From: Bacteroidaceae bacterium
GTDB lineage: Bacteria; Bacteroidota; Bacteroidia; Bacteroidales; Bacteroidaceae
NCBI GenBank assembly: GCA_024695315.1
Contig: JAILIJ010000241.1
Coordinates: 1-14,000, forward strand
Direction of reading: 5' to 3'
Length of the DNA: 14,000 bases
The notes under the pieces are model-generated. The model was not told the origin of the DNA, did not search any database, and worked only from the letters and a program-made list of their open reading frames with translations. Positions 7,924 to 14,000 of this stretch are shown here, piece by piece. The translations under genes and the position numbers were made by a program. Each line of letters begins with the position of its first letter. The first letter of the stretch is position 1.

Positions 7924-7978
7924 GTTTAACGCTAATTTAACGCGTGTTAAATGGGCGTTTAATACACATTAAATTAGC
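7924..7978. repeat. Tandem array of five 11 bp units with terminal dyad
   Basis: Units start at 7924, 7935, 7946, 7957 and 7968: GTTTAACGCTA, ATTTAACGCGT, GTTAAATGGGC, GTTTAATACAC and ATTAAATTAGC. All fit a loose RTTWAAYN pattern. The outer arms GCTAATTTAA (7931-7940) and TTAAATTAGC (7969-7978) are perfect complements, so the array can also fold into a hairpin. It lies about 150 bases upstream of the lipoprotein gene. The rest of 7774-7923 shows no gene or clear promoter. Confidence 0.7.
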
Positions 7979-7998
7979 ATTATTTATTTGCAAAAACG

Positions 7999-8078
7999 AA
8001 ATGTGCAAAAAAAAGACAAAGTCGTGGTTATTCTTTTAATTTATGTTCGCTACAACTTTGTCTCTTTAGCGCACATTT
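7999..8078. repeat. 80 bp structure with 24 bp imperfect inverted repeats
   Basis: The arms are 7999-8022 and 8055-8078. The outer eight bases (AAATGTGC with GCACATTT) and the inner eight (GACAAAGT with ACTTTGTC) pair perfectly; the middle eight are an A-run against a partly matching stretch, giving about 20 of 24 paired. Base 8078 is only two bases from the edge of repeat element B. It could be a small miniature transposon, a pair of old insertion-sequence ends, or an RNA hairpin. Confidence 0.55.
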
Positions 8079-8080
8079 AT

Positions 8081-8401
8081 GCAGAATTATTTCTTTATTC
8101 CTACAGGGCAATTCCATGCTTATTACGGAATAATTCTTAAAATCATTCAATGGTACGGTTATACCATTCAATGGTATGACTGTATCATTGAGTGATACGA
8201 CCGTACCATTGAATGATTCGGAAAACTCTTCCTGAATAATCGAACTATTCCTGCAGAACTTTACAAAAATTTTTGCGCTCGAATGAAAGAATTATTCAGC
8301 AATAAATGCCTCGTCACGGCTTACAACTAAAAATGCTAACAGATCTTGTTTGCTTAATCACCGTTTGAGCAGTGTTTGAGCACACCGCTCAAACGGTGAT
8401 T
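8081..8401 (-). repeat. Intergenic repeat element, copy B (inverted relative to copy A)
   Basis: Read on the - strand from 8401 to 8081 this repeats the order of copy A: GTTTGAGC hairpin cluster, variable spacer, conserved middle (8273-8295 identical to 938-960), the 21 bp ladder (8135-8223, three substitutions against copy A) and the AGGAATAAAGAA tail. It lies between two co-directional - strand genes, a small barrel protein and the lipoprotein, and points toward the latter. The two copies form an inverted pair about 7 kb apart, which could recombine and flip the segment between them. No coding potential is seen. Confidence 0.85.
8143..8216. repeat. 21 bp-period ladder and dyad (copy B)
   Basis: This is the reverse-complement counterpart of 1017-1090, with the same four-unit, 21 bp spacing and outer arms TCATTCAATGGTAC / GTACCATTGAATGA. 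Within the 74 bases only three positions differ from copy A; one of them turns an A-C mismatch of copy A into a G-C pair in the predicted stem. Confidence 0.8.
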
Positions 8402-8449
8402 ATTTGTTTAATGCTTGTTAAATGATAATTAAATGACGATTAACGATGA
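8356..8449. repeat. GTTTGAGC hairpin and adjoining 11 bp array (copy B)
   Basis: Bases 8356-8370 and 8387-8401 form a perfect 15 bp stem (core CACCGTTTGAGC). Within it are 11 bp units GTTTGAGCAGT (8363-8373) and GTTTGAGCACA (8374-8384). Next to it is a second array: GTTTAATGCTT (8406), GTTAAATGATA (8417), ATTAAATGACG (8428) and ATTAACGATGA (8439), again 11 bp apart and similar to the units at 7924-7978. Bases 8450-8593 show nothing I can support. Confidence 0.7.
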
Positions 8450-8593
8450 GTTGAAGAACATTGCACAAGTAGAGCACTCCAGACATCGAAGCCTGCAAAA
8501 CTTTACTGTTACTTCCCAAAGAAACCTGCCATCAATATCATCAACACTATTGACAATCAACTTACTTTTTTTGAATAAATTCGTCGAACTCAC

Positions 8594-8635
8594 TTTAAAA
8601 TAAATGTAGTTCCCATAAAACATTGGGAACTACAT
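8594..8635 (-). terminator. Intrinsic terminator of the 8670-9155 gene
   Basis: A perfect 12 bp stem (8604-8615 with 8624-8635, core GTAGTTCCCA) has an 8-base loop and, on the - strand, a T-rich tail TTTATTTT. It lies 34 bases past the stop of the barrel-protein gene. Confidence 0.8.
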
Positions 8636-8669
8636 GTGAGGAATTATGTGTCTTTTATTTCGAAAAGTT

Positions 8670-9155
8670 TTAGAACTTATATATGATTTCAAGACTTGTA
8701 TTTATTGCATTGACGCCTAATGCCGGACACCATTCGTAGTCATAATATTGAACACCTAAAAGACCGATATTTGCTGCGAATTGGACACGTTCGCTGGCCT
8801 TAAATCTAAATGATGGAGCAAATCCAATCTCTGCAATTTCAACTTCATCATCAAGCCATATATTTGTTATTCCTTTTATGTCAAAGTAAAATTGATTGTT
8901 ATTCCATACGTTGTAACGAGTATAGAATTTGGTGGAAACGTATGTTGAAGAATATTCGTCATCGTATAATGCACCAATACCCAAGCCTAAGGCCCATTTA
9001 TCATTTATCTCATATCCAACGTGAGGTTCAATGTCAAATGCAAATTTATCGGATAAATATCCAATGCCTATTCCGCCTCCAATATAGAATTGTGCTTTTG
9101 AGATATTGCAAAAGCAAAGAAGGCTAATGATTGTTACTAATAATTTTTTCTTCAT
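8670..9155 (-). CDS. Small outer-membrane beta-barrel protein
   Basis: I place the start at the ATG at 9153-9155, giving 161 residues, because MKKKLLVTIISLLCFCNISKAQ is a textbook signal peptide (cut after KA, before Gln). The in-frame ATG 36 bases upstream would add twelve residues before it and lies inside the upstream terminator. The mature part is a run of about eight amphipathic strands with alternating aromatics (FYIGGGIGIGYLS, WALGLGIGALYDD, FYTRYNVW, QFYFDIKGITNIWL, FAPSFRFKA, VQFAANIGLLG) and ends in YKF, the terminal aromatic expected for barrel assembly. This resembles the small OmpW/OmpA-barrel-like proteins common in Bacteroidota; the ligand or role is unknown. It has its own terminator below and one above, so it is probably a single-gene unit, but I see no convincing promoter. 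Confidence 0.8.
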   Translation of the reverse strand: MKKKLLVTIISLLCFCNISKAQFYIGGGIGIGYLSDKFAFDIEPHVGYEINDKWALGLGIGALYDDEYSSTYVSTKFYTRYNVWNNNQFYFDIKGITNIWLDDEVEIAEIGFAPSFRFKASERVQFAANIGLLGVQYYDYEWCPALGVNAINTSLEIIYKF

Positions 9156-9170
9156 AAAATGATAAGAATA

Positions 9171-9214
9171 AGATAAAAGCAGGATATCCACAATATATGG
9201 TAATATCCTGCTTT
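9171..9214 (-). terminator. Intrinsic terminator of the NfnAB-like gene
   Basis: A perfect 12 bp stem (9176-9187 with 9203-9214, core GCAGGATAT) is followed on the - strand by a T-rich tail TTTTATC. It begins 21 bases past the stop of the gene at 9235-11589. Confidence 0.8.
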
Positions 9215-9234
9215 GATATAAATTTGATGAAATA

Positions 9235-11589
9235 TTATTTGTTAAGCATCTCGATCATGCTGGCTGCAGCCTTACGGCCATCACCCATAGCAAGGATAAC
9301 TGTAGCACCACCACGAACGATGTCACCACCGGCGAAGATTGTTGGGATGCTTGACTGCATCTTCTCATTTACAGCGATAGTGTTCTTACGTCCGAGTTCA
9401 AGTCCTTCAACAGACTTTGGAACGAGAGGGTTAGGAGATACACCAACGGCAACGATGGCCATGTCGATGTCGATAGTCTCAATCTTGCCCTCTACTGGTA
9501 TTGGTGAACGACGACCTGAAGCGTCTGGCTCACCAAGTTCCATTACCTGAAGCTTAACCTGAGTGACATTTCCCTTCTCGTCAGCAACGTATTCGATAGG
9601 GTTGTGGAGTGTGAGGAACTCGATGCCTTCTTCCTTAGCGTGTTTTACCTCCTCAAGACGAGCTGGCATTTCTGCTTCTGAACGACGATAAGCGATGAAT
9701 ACTCGCTCTGCGCCAAGGCGTTTAGCTGTACGGCAAGAGTCCATAGCTGTGTTACCACCTCCGACTACCATTACGCTCTTAGCCTTGATGATAGGAGTGT
9801 CAGTAGCTGGGTTGGAAGCGTCCATGAGGTTGACACGTGTAAGGTATTCATTTGAAGACATGATGCCTACTGAGTTCTCGCCTGGGATGCCCATGAAGTT
9901 AGGAAGACCTGCACCTGATGCCACGAATATTCCCTTGAAACCTTCTGCTTCAAGGTCCTGAATGGTGATAGTCTTGCCGACGATGCAGTCCTTTACGAAC
10001 TTAACGCCAATCTTTCGTAGGTTTTCTATTTCTACGTCTACGATGGCATTAGGGAGACGGAACTCAGGAATACCATATTTGAGTACACCACCGATTTCGT
10101 GGAGTGCCTCGAATACTGTGACATCGAAACCAGCCTTAGCCATATCGCCTGCACAAGAGAGACCTGCAGGTCCTGAACCTACGATTGCTACTTTGATGCC
10201 GTTCTTTTCTGCTACCTCAGGAAGAGCCATCTTGCCTGAGTTACGCTCGAAATCTGCTGCGAAACGCTCAAGGTTACCAATTGCTACGGCCTTGTGACCC
10301 ATTTTGAGGTGGATACACTGGCTTTCGCACTGTTTTTCCTGTGGACATACACGACCACAGACTGCAGGGAGTGCGCTTGTTGACTTGAGAACTTTTGCTG
10401 CTTCAAGGAACTGTCCGCGCTCGATGTTCTTTATGAAAGAAGGAATATTGATAGATACAGGACAGCCTTCCATACATGTTGGCTTTGGACAGTCGAGACA
10501 GCGCTTAGCTTCTGTGAGAGCCTGTTCAACTGTGAGTCCTACGTTTACTTCTTCAGTACGCGTTGTTGCGCGATATACTGGGTCAAGTTCACCCATGACA
10601 CAACGCTCGATAAGTCCTCTTTCCTTTGGCTTCATGGCAGTCTGGAGCTCCTTACGCCATGCAGCATTACGGTCGGTAAGTTCTGCGAGAGGTGTGTCAG
10701 TAGTCATATTTGAAGCGTCAACCTTTGGTGCCTCAGCCTTGCAAGGTTTTGTACCATTGCATCCGCAAACGCTTTCCTCAAGTTTCTTCATCTCTTCAAC
10801 CTCAGCAGGCTTGAAAGCTCCCATACGCTTGAACATCTCGTCGAAGTCAACCTGGTGACCATCGAACTCAGGACCGTCAACGCATACGAACTTAGTCTTA
10901 CCACCTACTGTGATACGGCAAGCACCGCACATACCAGTACCGTCAACCATGATTGTGTTGAGTGATACGTCTGTTGGTACATTATATTTCTTTGTAAGGA
11001 GACAGCAGAATTTCATCATGATAGCTGGACCGATGGCGAAGCACTTGTCCACTTTCTCACGAAGGATAACCTCTTCGATACCGACAGTGACAACACCTTG
11101 TTTTCCGTATGATCCATCGTCGGTCATGATGATTACCTCGTCAGAGTGCTTGCGAACTTCATCTTCAAGGATGATAAGTTCCTTTGTACGACCAGCAAGT
11201 ACGGAGATTACTCGGTTGCCTGCAGCTTTCAAAGCCTTGATGATAGGGAGCATAGGAGCAACACCTACACCACCACCAGCACAAACTACAGTTCCGAACT
11301 TCTCGATGTGTGTAGCCTGACCAAGTGGTCCAACAACGTCTGTGATATAGTCGCCTTCATTGAGATTGCAGAGTTTTGTTGAAGAGTAACCTACCTTCTG
11401 AACTACGAGGGTTATAGTACCAGCTTCAACATCAGAGTCTGCGATTGTCAGTGGCATACGTTCGCCATTTTCTCCAACGCGTACAATGACGAAGTGGCCA
11501 GCCTTACGAGACTTGGCAATGAGAGGAGCTTCAACTACAAGCTTGAAGACTTTCTCAGAGAACTGCTCTTTCTTTACAATTTTATTCAT
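9235..11589 (-). CDS. Fused NfnA/SudB-like and NfnB/GltD-like flavin-iron-sulfur oxidoreductase
   Basis: This 784-residue protein joins two proteins that are separate in many bacteria. Residues 1 to about 265 are a ferredoxin-NADP reductase-type module like NfnA, SudB or the PyrK subunit: FAD-site RMPLTIAD (44-51), nucleotide-binding VCAGGGVGVAPMLP (102-115), and a [2Fe-2S] motif DGTGMCGAC...C (Cys221, 224, 236). A linker of about 265-310 holds three more cysteines (275, 277, 283). Residues about 310-784 match the small subunit of glutamate synthase/NfnB: Cys364, 367, 372, 376 and 411, 415, 421, 425 for two [4Fe-4S] clusters, GSGPAGLSCAGDMAKAGFDV (471-490) for FAD, VVGGGNTAMDSC (608-619) for NADPH, and a final GGDIVRGGATVILAMGDG. 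Databases often call such fusions dihydroorotate dehydrogenase B/glutamate synthase. The closer functional analogy is the NADH-dependent ferredoxin:NADP+ oxidoreductase (electron-bifurcating transhydrogenase); that is an inference. No glutamate synthase large subunit is nearby. Confidence 0.88.
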   Translation of the reverse strand: MNKIVKKEQFSEKVFKLVVEAPLIAKSRKAGHFVIVRVGENGERMPLTIADSDVEAGTITLVVQKVGYSSTKLCNLNEGDYITDVVGPLGQATHIEKFGTVVCAGGGVGVAPMLPIIKALKAAGNRVISVLAGRTKELIILEDEVRKHSDEVIIMTDDGSYGKQGVVTVGIEEVILREKVDKCFAIGPAIMMKFCCLLTKKYNVPTDVSLNTIMVDGTGMCGACRITVGGKTKFVCVDGPEFDGHQVDFDEMFKRMGAFKPAEVEEMKKLEESVCGCNGTKPCKAEAPKVDASNMTTDTPLAELTDRNAAWRKELQTAMKPKERGLIERCVMGELDPVYRATTRTEEVNVGLTVEQALTEAKRCLDCPKPTCMEGCPVSINIPSFIKNIERGQFLEAAKVLKSTSALPAVCGRVCPQEKQCESQCIHLKMGHKAVAIGNLERFAADFERNSGKMALPEVAEKNGIKVAIVGSGPAGLSCAGDMAKAGFDVTVFEALHEIGGVLKYGIPEFRLPNAIVDVEIENLRKIGVKFVKDCIVGKTITIQDLEAEGFKGIFVASGAGLPNFMGIPGENSVGIMSSNEYLTRVNLMDASNPATDTPIIKAKSVMVVGGGNTAMDSCRTAKRLGAERVFIAYRRSEAEMPARLEEVKHAKEEGIEFLTLHNPIEYVADEKGNVTQVKLQVMELGEPDASGRRSPIPVEGKIETIDIDMAIVAVGVSPNPLVPKSVEGLELGRKNTIAVNEKMQSSIPTIFAGGDIVRGGATVILAMGDGRKAAASMIEMLNK

Positions 11590-11673
11590 CTTTACTCGAA
11601 ATTATTTTAGGATGTTGTTTTAAGTTTTCGGGAGAATTAACTACCAATAATGTTTTATTTCAAGAGAATTCTT

Positions 11674-11754
11674 AAAAAAGATTCGCGATACAGTCTTGTT
11701 TATAGAGCAATTCTATATTGCTGAATGGACAGATAGTTTATCGCGAATCTTTTT
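11674..11754 (-). terminator. Intrinsic terminator of serS
   Basis: A perfect 16 bp stem (11675-11690 with 11739-11754, core GATTCGCGATA) ends on the - strand in TTTTTT. An inner hairpin AGCAAT-ATTGCT (11706-11711 with 11717-11722) sits in the 48-base loop. It lies between the serS stop and the start of the NfnAB-like gene, so the latter should have its own promoter, which I could not identify in 11590-11673. Confidence 0.75.
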
Positions 11755-11799
11755 ACCTTAATATTGTCATGCGCTATTTGGGCGCATTAGTCGTTATTC

Positions 11800-13113
11800 T
11801 TAGTCGATGTACTCGAAACCTGTGTAAGGGATGAGTGCCTTTGGCATACGTATTCCCTTTTCTGTCTGGAAGTTTTCCAAGATTGATGCAACGATACGTG
11901 GAAGGGCGAGTGCTGAGCCGTTGAGTGTGTGGCAGAGCTGCACCTTCTTGTCTGCATTGCGGTAACGGCACTTGAGACGGTTTGCCTGGTAAGTGTCGAA
12001 GTTTGATACTGAAGAAACCTCAAGCCAGCGTCCCTGTGCCTCTGAGTAAACCTCGAAGTCGTAGCAGATGGCAGAAGTGAAGCTCTGGTCGCCACCGCAA
12101 AGACGGAGGATACGATAAGGAAGTTCAAGTTTCTGGAGCAATCCTTCAACATGAGCAAGCATTTCCTTGTGTGACTCTGCAGAGTGCTCTGGAGTGTCGA
12201 TACGTACAATCTCAATCTTTGAGAACTCGTGGAGACGGTTAAGTCCTCGTACGTCCTTTCCGTAAGATCCTGCTTCGCGACGGAAACACTGAGTGTAGGC
12301 GCAGTTCTTGATAGGGAGCTGCTTTTCGTCGAGGATTACATCACGGTAGATATTTGTTACAGGAACCTCAGCAGTTGGAATGAGGTAGAGATCGTCAACC
12401 TCACAGTGGTACATTTGGCCTTCCTTGTCTGGAAGCTGACCTGTGCCGTATCCTGAAGCAGCATTTACTACTGTAGGAGGCATGATTTCTGTATATCCTG
12501 CTTTGTTAGCTTCGGCAAGGAAGAAATTGATGAGTGCACGTTGAAGCTGTGCACCTTTGCCAGTATAGACAGGGAAACCTGCACCTGTAATTTTTACGCC
12601 GAGGTCGAAGTCTATTAGGTTATACTTCTTAGCGAGTTCCCAGTGTGGGAGTTTTGCTTCGCCATTAGCAGGTACTGTAGTCCAGTTGCCTACTGTGTCA
12701 CCTGGCTTACACTCACGGAGTGAAGACTTGACGACAACATTATCCTCTGCGCAAGAACCTTCAGGAACCTCATCGTATGGAATATTAGGAATAGTGCAAA
12801 GGTGAGCAGTCAAAGCTGCCTCTGCCTCAGCCTTTGTGTTTTCGAGTTCTGCAGCTGTAGTCTTAAGTTTGGCAACTTCAGCTTTTGCAGCATCTGCCTC
12901 ATCTTTCTTTCCAGCCTTCATGAGTTGACCAATCTGTGCAGCATATTTTTTGCTCTCAGCAAGTGTAGCATCAAGTTTTGTCTGTGCTTCACGACGAGTC
13001 TTGTCAAGCTCTATGGCTTTTTCTACAGCTTCTTTTGCACCGTTGAAGTGCTTTTTCTCAAGACCTTTAATAACTTTCTCGGTCTCTTCTGTTATAAGTT
13101 TTAGTGTAAGCAT
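11800..13113 (-). CDS. serS: Seryl-tRNA synthetase
   Basis: The enzyme charges tRNA-Ser, and also tRNA-Sec where present, in the cytoplasm. The 437-residue product is a normal-length class II synthetase. It starts MLTLKLITE, the usual N-terminus in this phylum, followed by the long antiparallel coiled-coil arm at about 28-103 (alanine-, glutamate- and lysine-rich) that grips the tRNA variable arm. The catalytic domain shows IPTAEVPVTN (245-254), motif 2 CFRREAGSYGKDVRGLNRLHEF (276-297) and motif 3 LNGSALALPRIVASILENFQ (397-416), including the ATP-binding arginine in ALPR. Its promoter -7 box lies about 85 bases upstream and a strong terminator follows, so it is a single-gene unit. Confidence 0.97.
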   Translation of the reverse strand: MLTLKLITEETEKVIKGLEKKHFNGAKEAVEKAIELDKTRREAQTKLDATLAESKKYAAQIGQLMKAGKKDEADAAKAEVAKLKTTAAELENTKAEAEAALTAHLCTIPNIPYDEVPEGSCAEDNVVVKSSLRECKPGDTVGNWTTVPANGEAKLPHWELAKKYNLIDFDLGVKITGAGFPVYTGKGAQLQRALINFFLAEANKAGYTEIMPPTVVNAASGYGTGQLPDKEGQMYHCEVDDLYLIPTAEVPVTNIYRDVILDEKQLPIKNCAYTQCFRREAGSYGKDVRGLNRLHEFSKIEIVRIDTPEHSAESHKEMLAHVEGLLQKLELPYRILRLCGGDQSFTSAICYDFEVYSEAQGRWLEVSSVSNFDTYQANRLKCRYRNADKKVQLCHTLNGSALALPRIVASILENFQTEKGIRMPKALIPYTGFEYID

Positions 13114-13196
13114 TGTATATGATTTTTTTACTATTTTCTATTAGTTTAGAGCATGGACTGTTAGCCATAACTTAGTTTACTATACTATAAACTACG

Positions 13197-13204
13197 CAAA
13201 GTTA
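13197..13204 (-). promoter_or_regulatory. serS: Predicted -7 element of the serS promoter
   Basis: On the - strand this reads TAACTTTG, the same octamer as in front of glnS and a match to TAnnTTTG. It lies 84 bases upstream of the serS start. The leader between contains a small hairpin, TAGTTTA with TAAACTA (13173-13179 and 13188-13194). The -33 side is not convincing. The rest of the gap, 13205-13423, shows no gene, terminator or other structure I can support. Confidence 0.5.
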
Positions 13205-13423
13205 GATAAAATTTTTCTAAACTTTTTTATTAAATAGTATAAAATTCGGTTCTTCATTAATTTTCGTTGCTGAGTTCTTATAAAATGTCAAATCTGAATA
13301 CAGAAAGGGCCTACTTTGACAAATGTGCTGCATTGTGCGGAGTTGTTAGTTTATGAATACTTTGATTTCGATATATTGATAAAAACAGCTTGTGAAATTC
13401 TTAAAATGTACAACTGCGTCAGG

Positions 13424-13627
13424 CTATTCAGTTCTTGAATGTTTTAAGAACTCTTTTGGGGAATAGCCCTTGTACTGTTTGAAATTTCGGAAGAGAGAAA
13501 CTATGCTGGTGAAACCAGATAAATCGGCGAGTTCTTGATTGGAGATTGAAGGCTTTTTCTTGATTTGTTCGCAAGCATATTCGATGCGTAGACGATTGAT
13601 GTATTCAACTATGGAATTTATGTTCAT
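13424..13627 (-). pseudogene. Remnant of an AraC-family regulator (second HTH only)
   Basis: The 67-residue frame matches only the last part of an AraC/XylS DNA-binding domain: YINRLRIEYACEQIKKKP for the linking helix, then ISNQELADLSGFTSIVSLFRNFKQYKGYSPKEFLK, which carries the family pattern of A..SGF.....F...FK...G.SP..F. A full domain has about 100 residues with two HTH units and whole regulators usually 280 or more, so the first HTH and the ligand-sensing part are missing. An in-frame stop lies nine codons before the ATG, and the sequence upstream encodes the S41 peptidase in another frame, so the missing part is not simply frameshifted nearby. It starts 16 bases after the peptidase stop on the same strand. 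A degraded gene is the simplest reading; a functional single-HTH protein is possible but less likely. Confidence 0.7.
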
Positions 13628-13643
13628 AGAAATTGGCGCATTT

Positions 13644-14000
13644 TTATTTCTTCAAGTCTTCCGCCACCCACTGCACCCACTCGTCAATGTTGTCGGTGAG
13701 TTTCCTCGCAATGGGCAAGGGGATGATAGTGTCGGGGGAGATGCCAAGACCTTCAGATGAGAAATCCTTCTCGTAAAAGCCAGAGTCAACGGTAGTGGGA
13801 TAGAAAATGTCAAGGTGGCTGTTGGGCAATTGTTCCGTTCGACAGTTACCTGTCAGCTCGCAGCCGAAGGTGTTTCCAATGCCATATACTTTGGCGCGGT
13901 CGCTATTCTTCTTGACAAATTCAGCAAGGCTTTCTGCTGCGCTCGCCGTCATGAAGTCTATCAATATGGCTGCCCGTTTGATGCGAGTCGAAGTTTGGAG
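13644..14000 (-). CDS. S41-family peptidase, C-terminal part (5' end outside window)
   Basis: The frame is open to the window edge, giving the last 118 codons; there is no start inside the window, and the TTG near 13964 is internal. The visible part fits the end of a C-terminal-processing-type serine peptidase: ILIDFMTASAAESLAEFVKK, in which the serine of TASAAE is the likely nucleophile by family analogy, then VYGIGNTFGCELTGNC, and GLGISPDTIIPLP, the usual G.GI.PD...P ending. Whether the protein is exported or lipid-anchored cannot be seen. The AraC remnant follows 16 bases after its stop. Confidence 0.75.
   Translation of the reverse strand, partial: LQTSTRIKRAAILIDFMTASAAESLAEFVKKNSDRAKVYGIGNTFGCELTGNCRTEQLPNSHLDIFYPTTVDSGFYEKDFSSEGLGISPDTIIPLPIARKLTDNIDEWVQWVAEDLKK

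Noticed and set aside
7316..7972. 218-residue open frame on the + strand
   Set aside because: It runs antisense through the well-supported lipoprotein gene and continues into the non-coding upstream region; the protein has no recognisable domain.
8429..8623. 64-residue open frame on the - strand
   Set aside because: Its start lies inside the terminator hairpin at 8604-8635, its composition shows no protein pattern, and its end overlaps the 11 bp array.
9156..9191. Twelve-residue N-terminal extension of the small barrel protein
   Set aside because: It would place hydrophobic residues before a complete signal peptide and overlaps the upstream terminator stem.
9197..11382. Several open frames on the + strand
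   Set aside because: All are antisense shadows of the NfnAB-like gene with low-complexity, serine- and proline-rich translations and no domain match.

Overview
The window looks like a chromosomal piece of a Bacteroidota bacterium, most likely Prevotella/Segatella-like. The evidence is promoters of the Bacteroidota form TTTG-N19-TAnnTTTG (clearest at 1370-1400), a lipoprotein with an acidic SDEE tract after its lipid-anchor cysteine, an alpha-2-macroglobulin C-terminus of Bacteroidota type, a fused ferredoxin:NADP reductase / glutamate-synthase-like protein, and generally weak Shine-Dalgarno sites. The species call is an inference from style, not from a marker gene.

Layout. On the + strand: the 3' end of an alpha-2-macroglobulin-family gene (1-674) with a strong terminator; a 1 kb non-coding region packed with repeats; an exported beta-barrel-like protein (1721-2869); then glnS (3015-4778) and, 16 bp later, a TPR protein (4795-6285), ending at a long terminator shared with a convergent gene. 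On the - strand: a surface-type lipoprotein with a beta-helix (6370-7773); a 0.9 kb non-coding region holding an inverted copy of the first repeat region; a small outer-membrane beta-barrel protein (8670-9155); a 784-residue NfnAB/SudAB-like flavin/iron-sulfur fusion (9235-11589); serS (11800-13113); an AraC-type HTH remnant (13424-13627); and the C-terminal end of an S41 peptidase (13644-14000).

How the genes fit together. Two aminoacyl-tRNA synthetases (glnS, serS) and a redox/NADPH enzyme are housekeeping. The alpha-2-macroglobulin, the two barrel-like proteins and the lipoprotein are envelope proteins and look like separate transcription units, since most have their own terminator.

The most unusual content is non-coding. 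A roughly 320 bp element occurs twice in opposite orientation (829-1152 and 8081-8401). Each copy has a GTTTGAGC hairpin cluster built on 11 bp units at one end and a four-unit, 21 bp-period ladder that is also a 74 bp dyad at the other; the ladder core is 86/89 identical between copies. Each copy lies upstream of, and in the same orientation as, a gene for an exported protein, with a separate 11 bp-period tandem array between element and gene. This shared layout points to a mobile-like intergenic repeat or a structured RNA/regulatory module. I do not recognise it as a named family.
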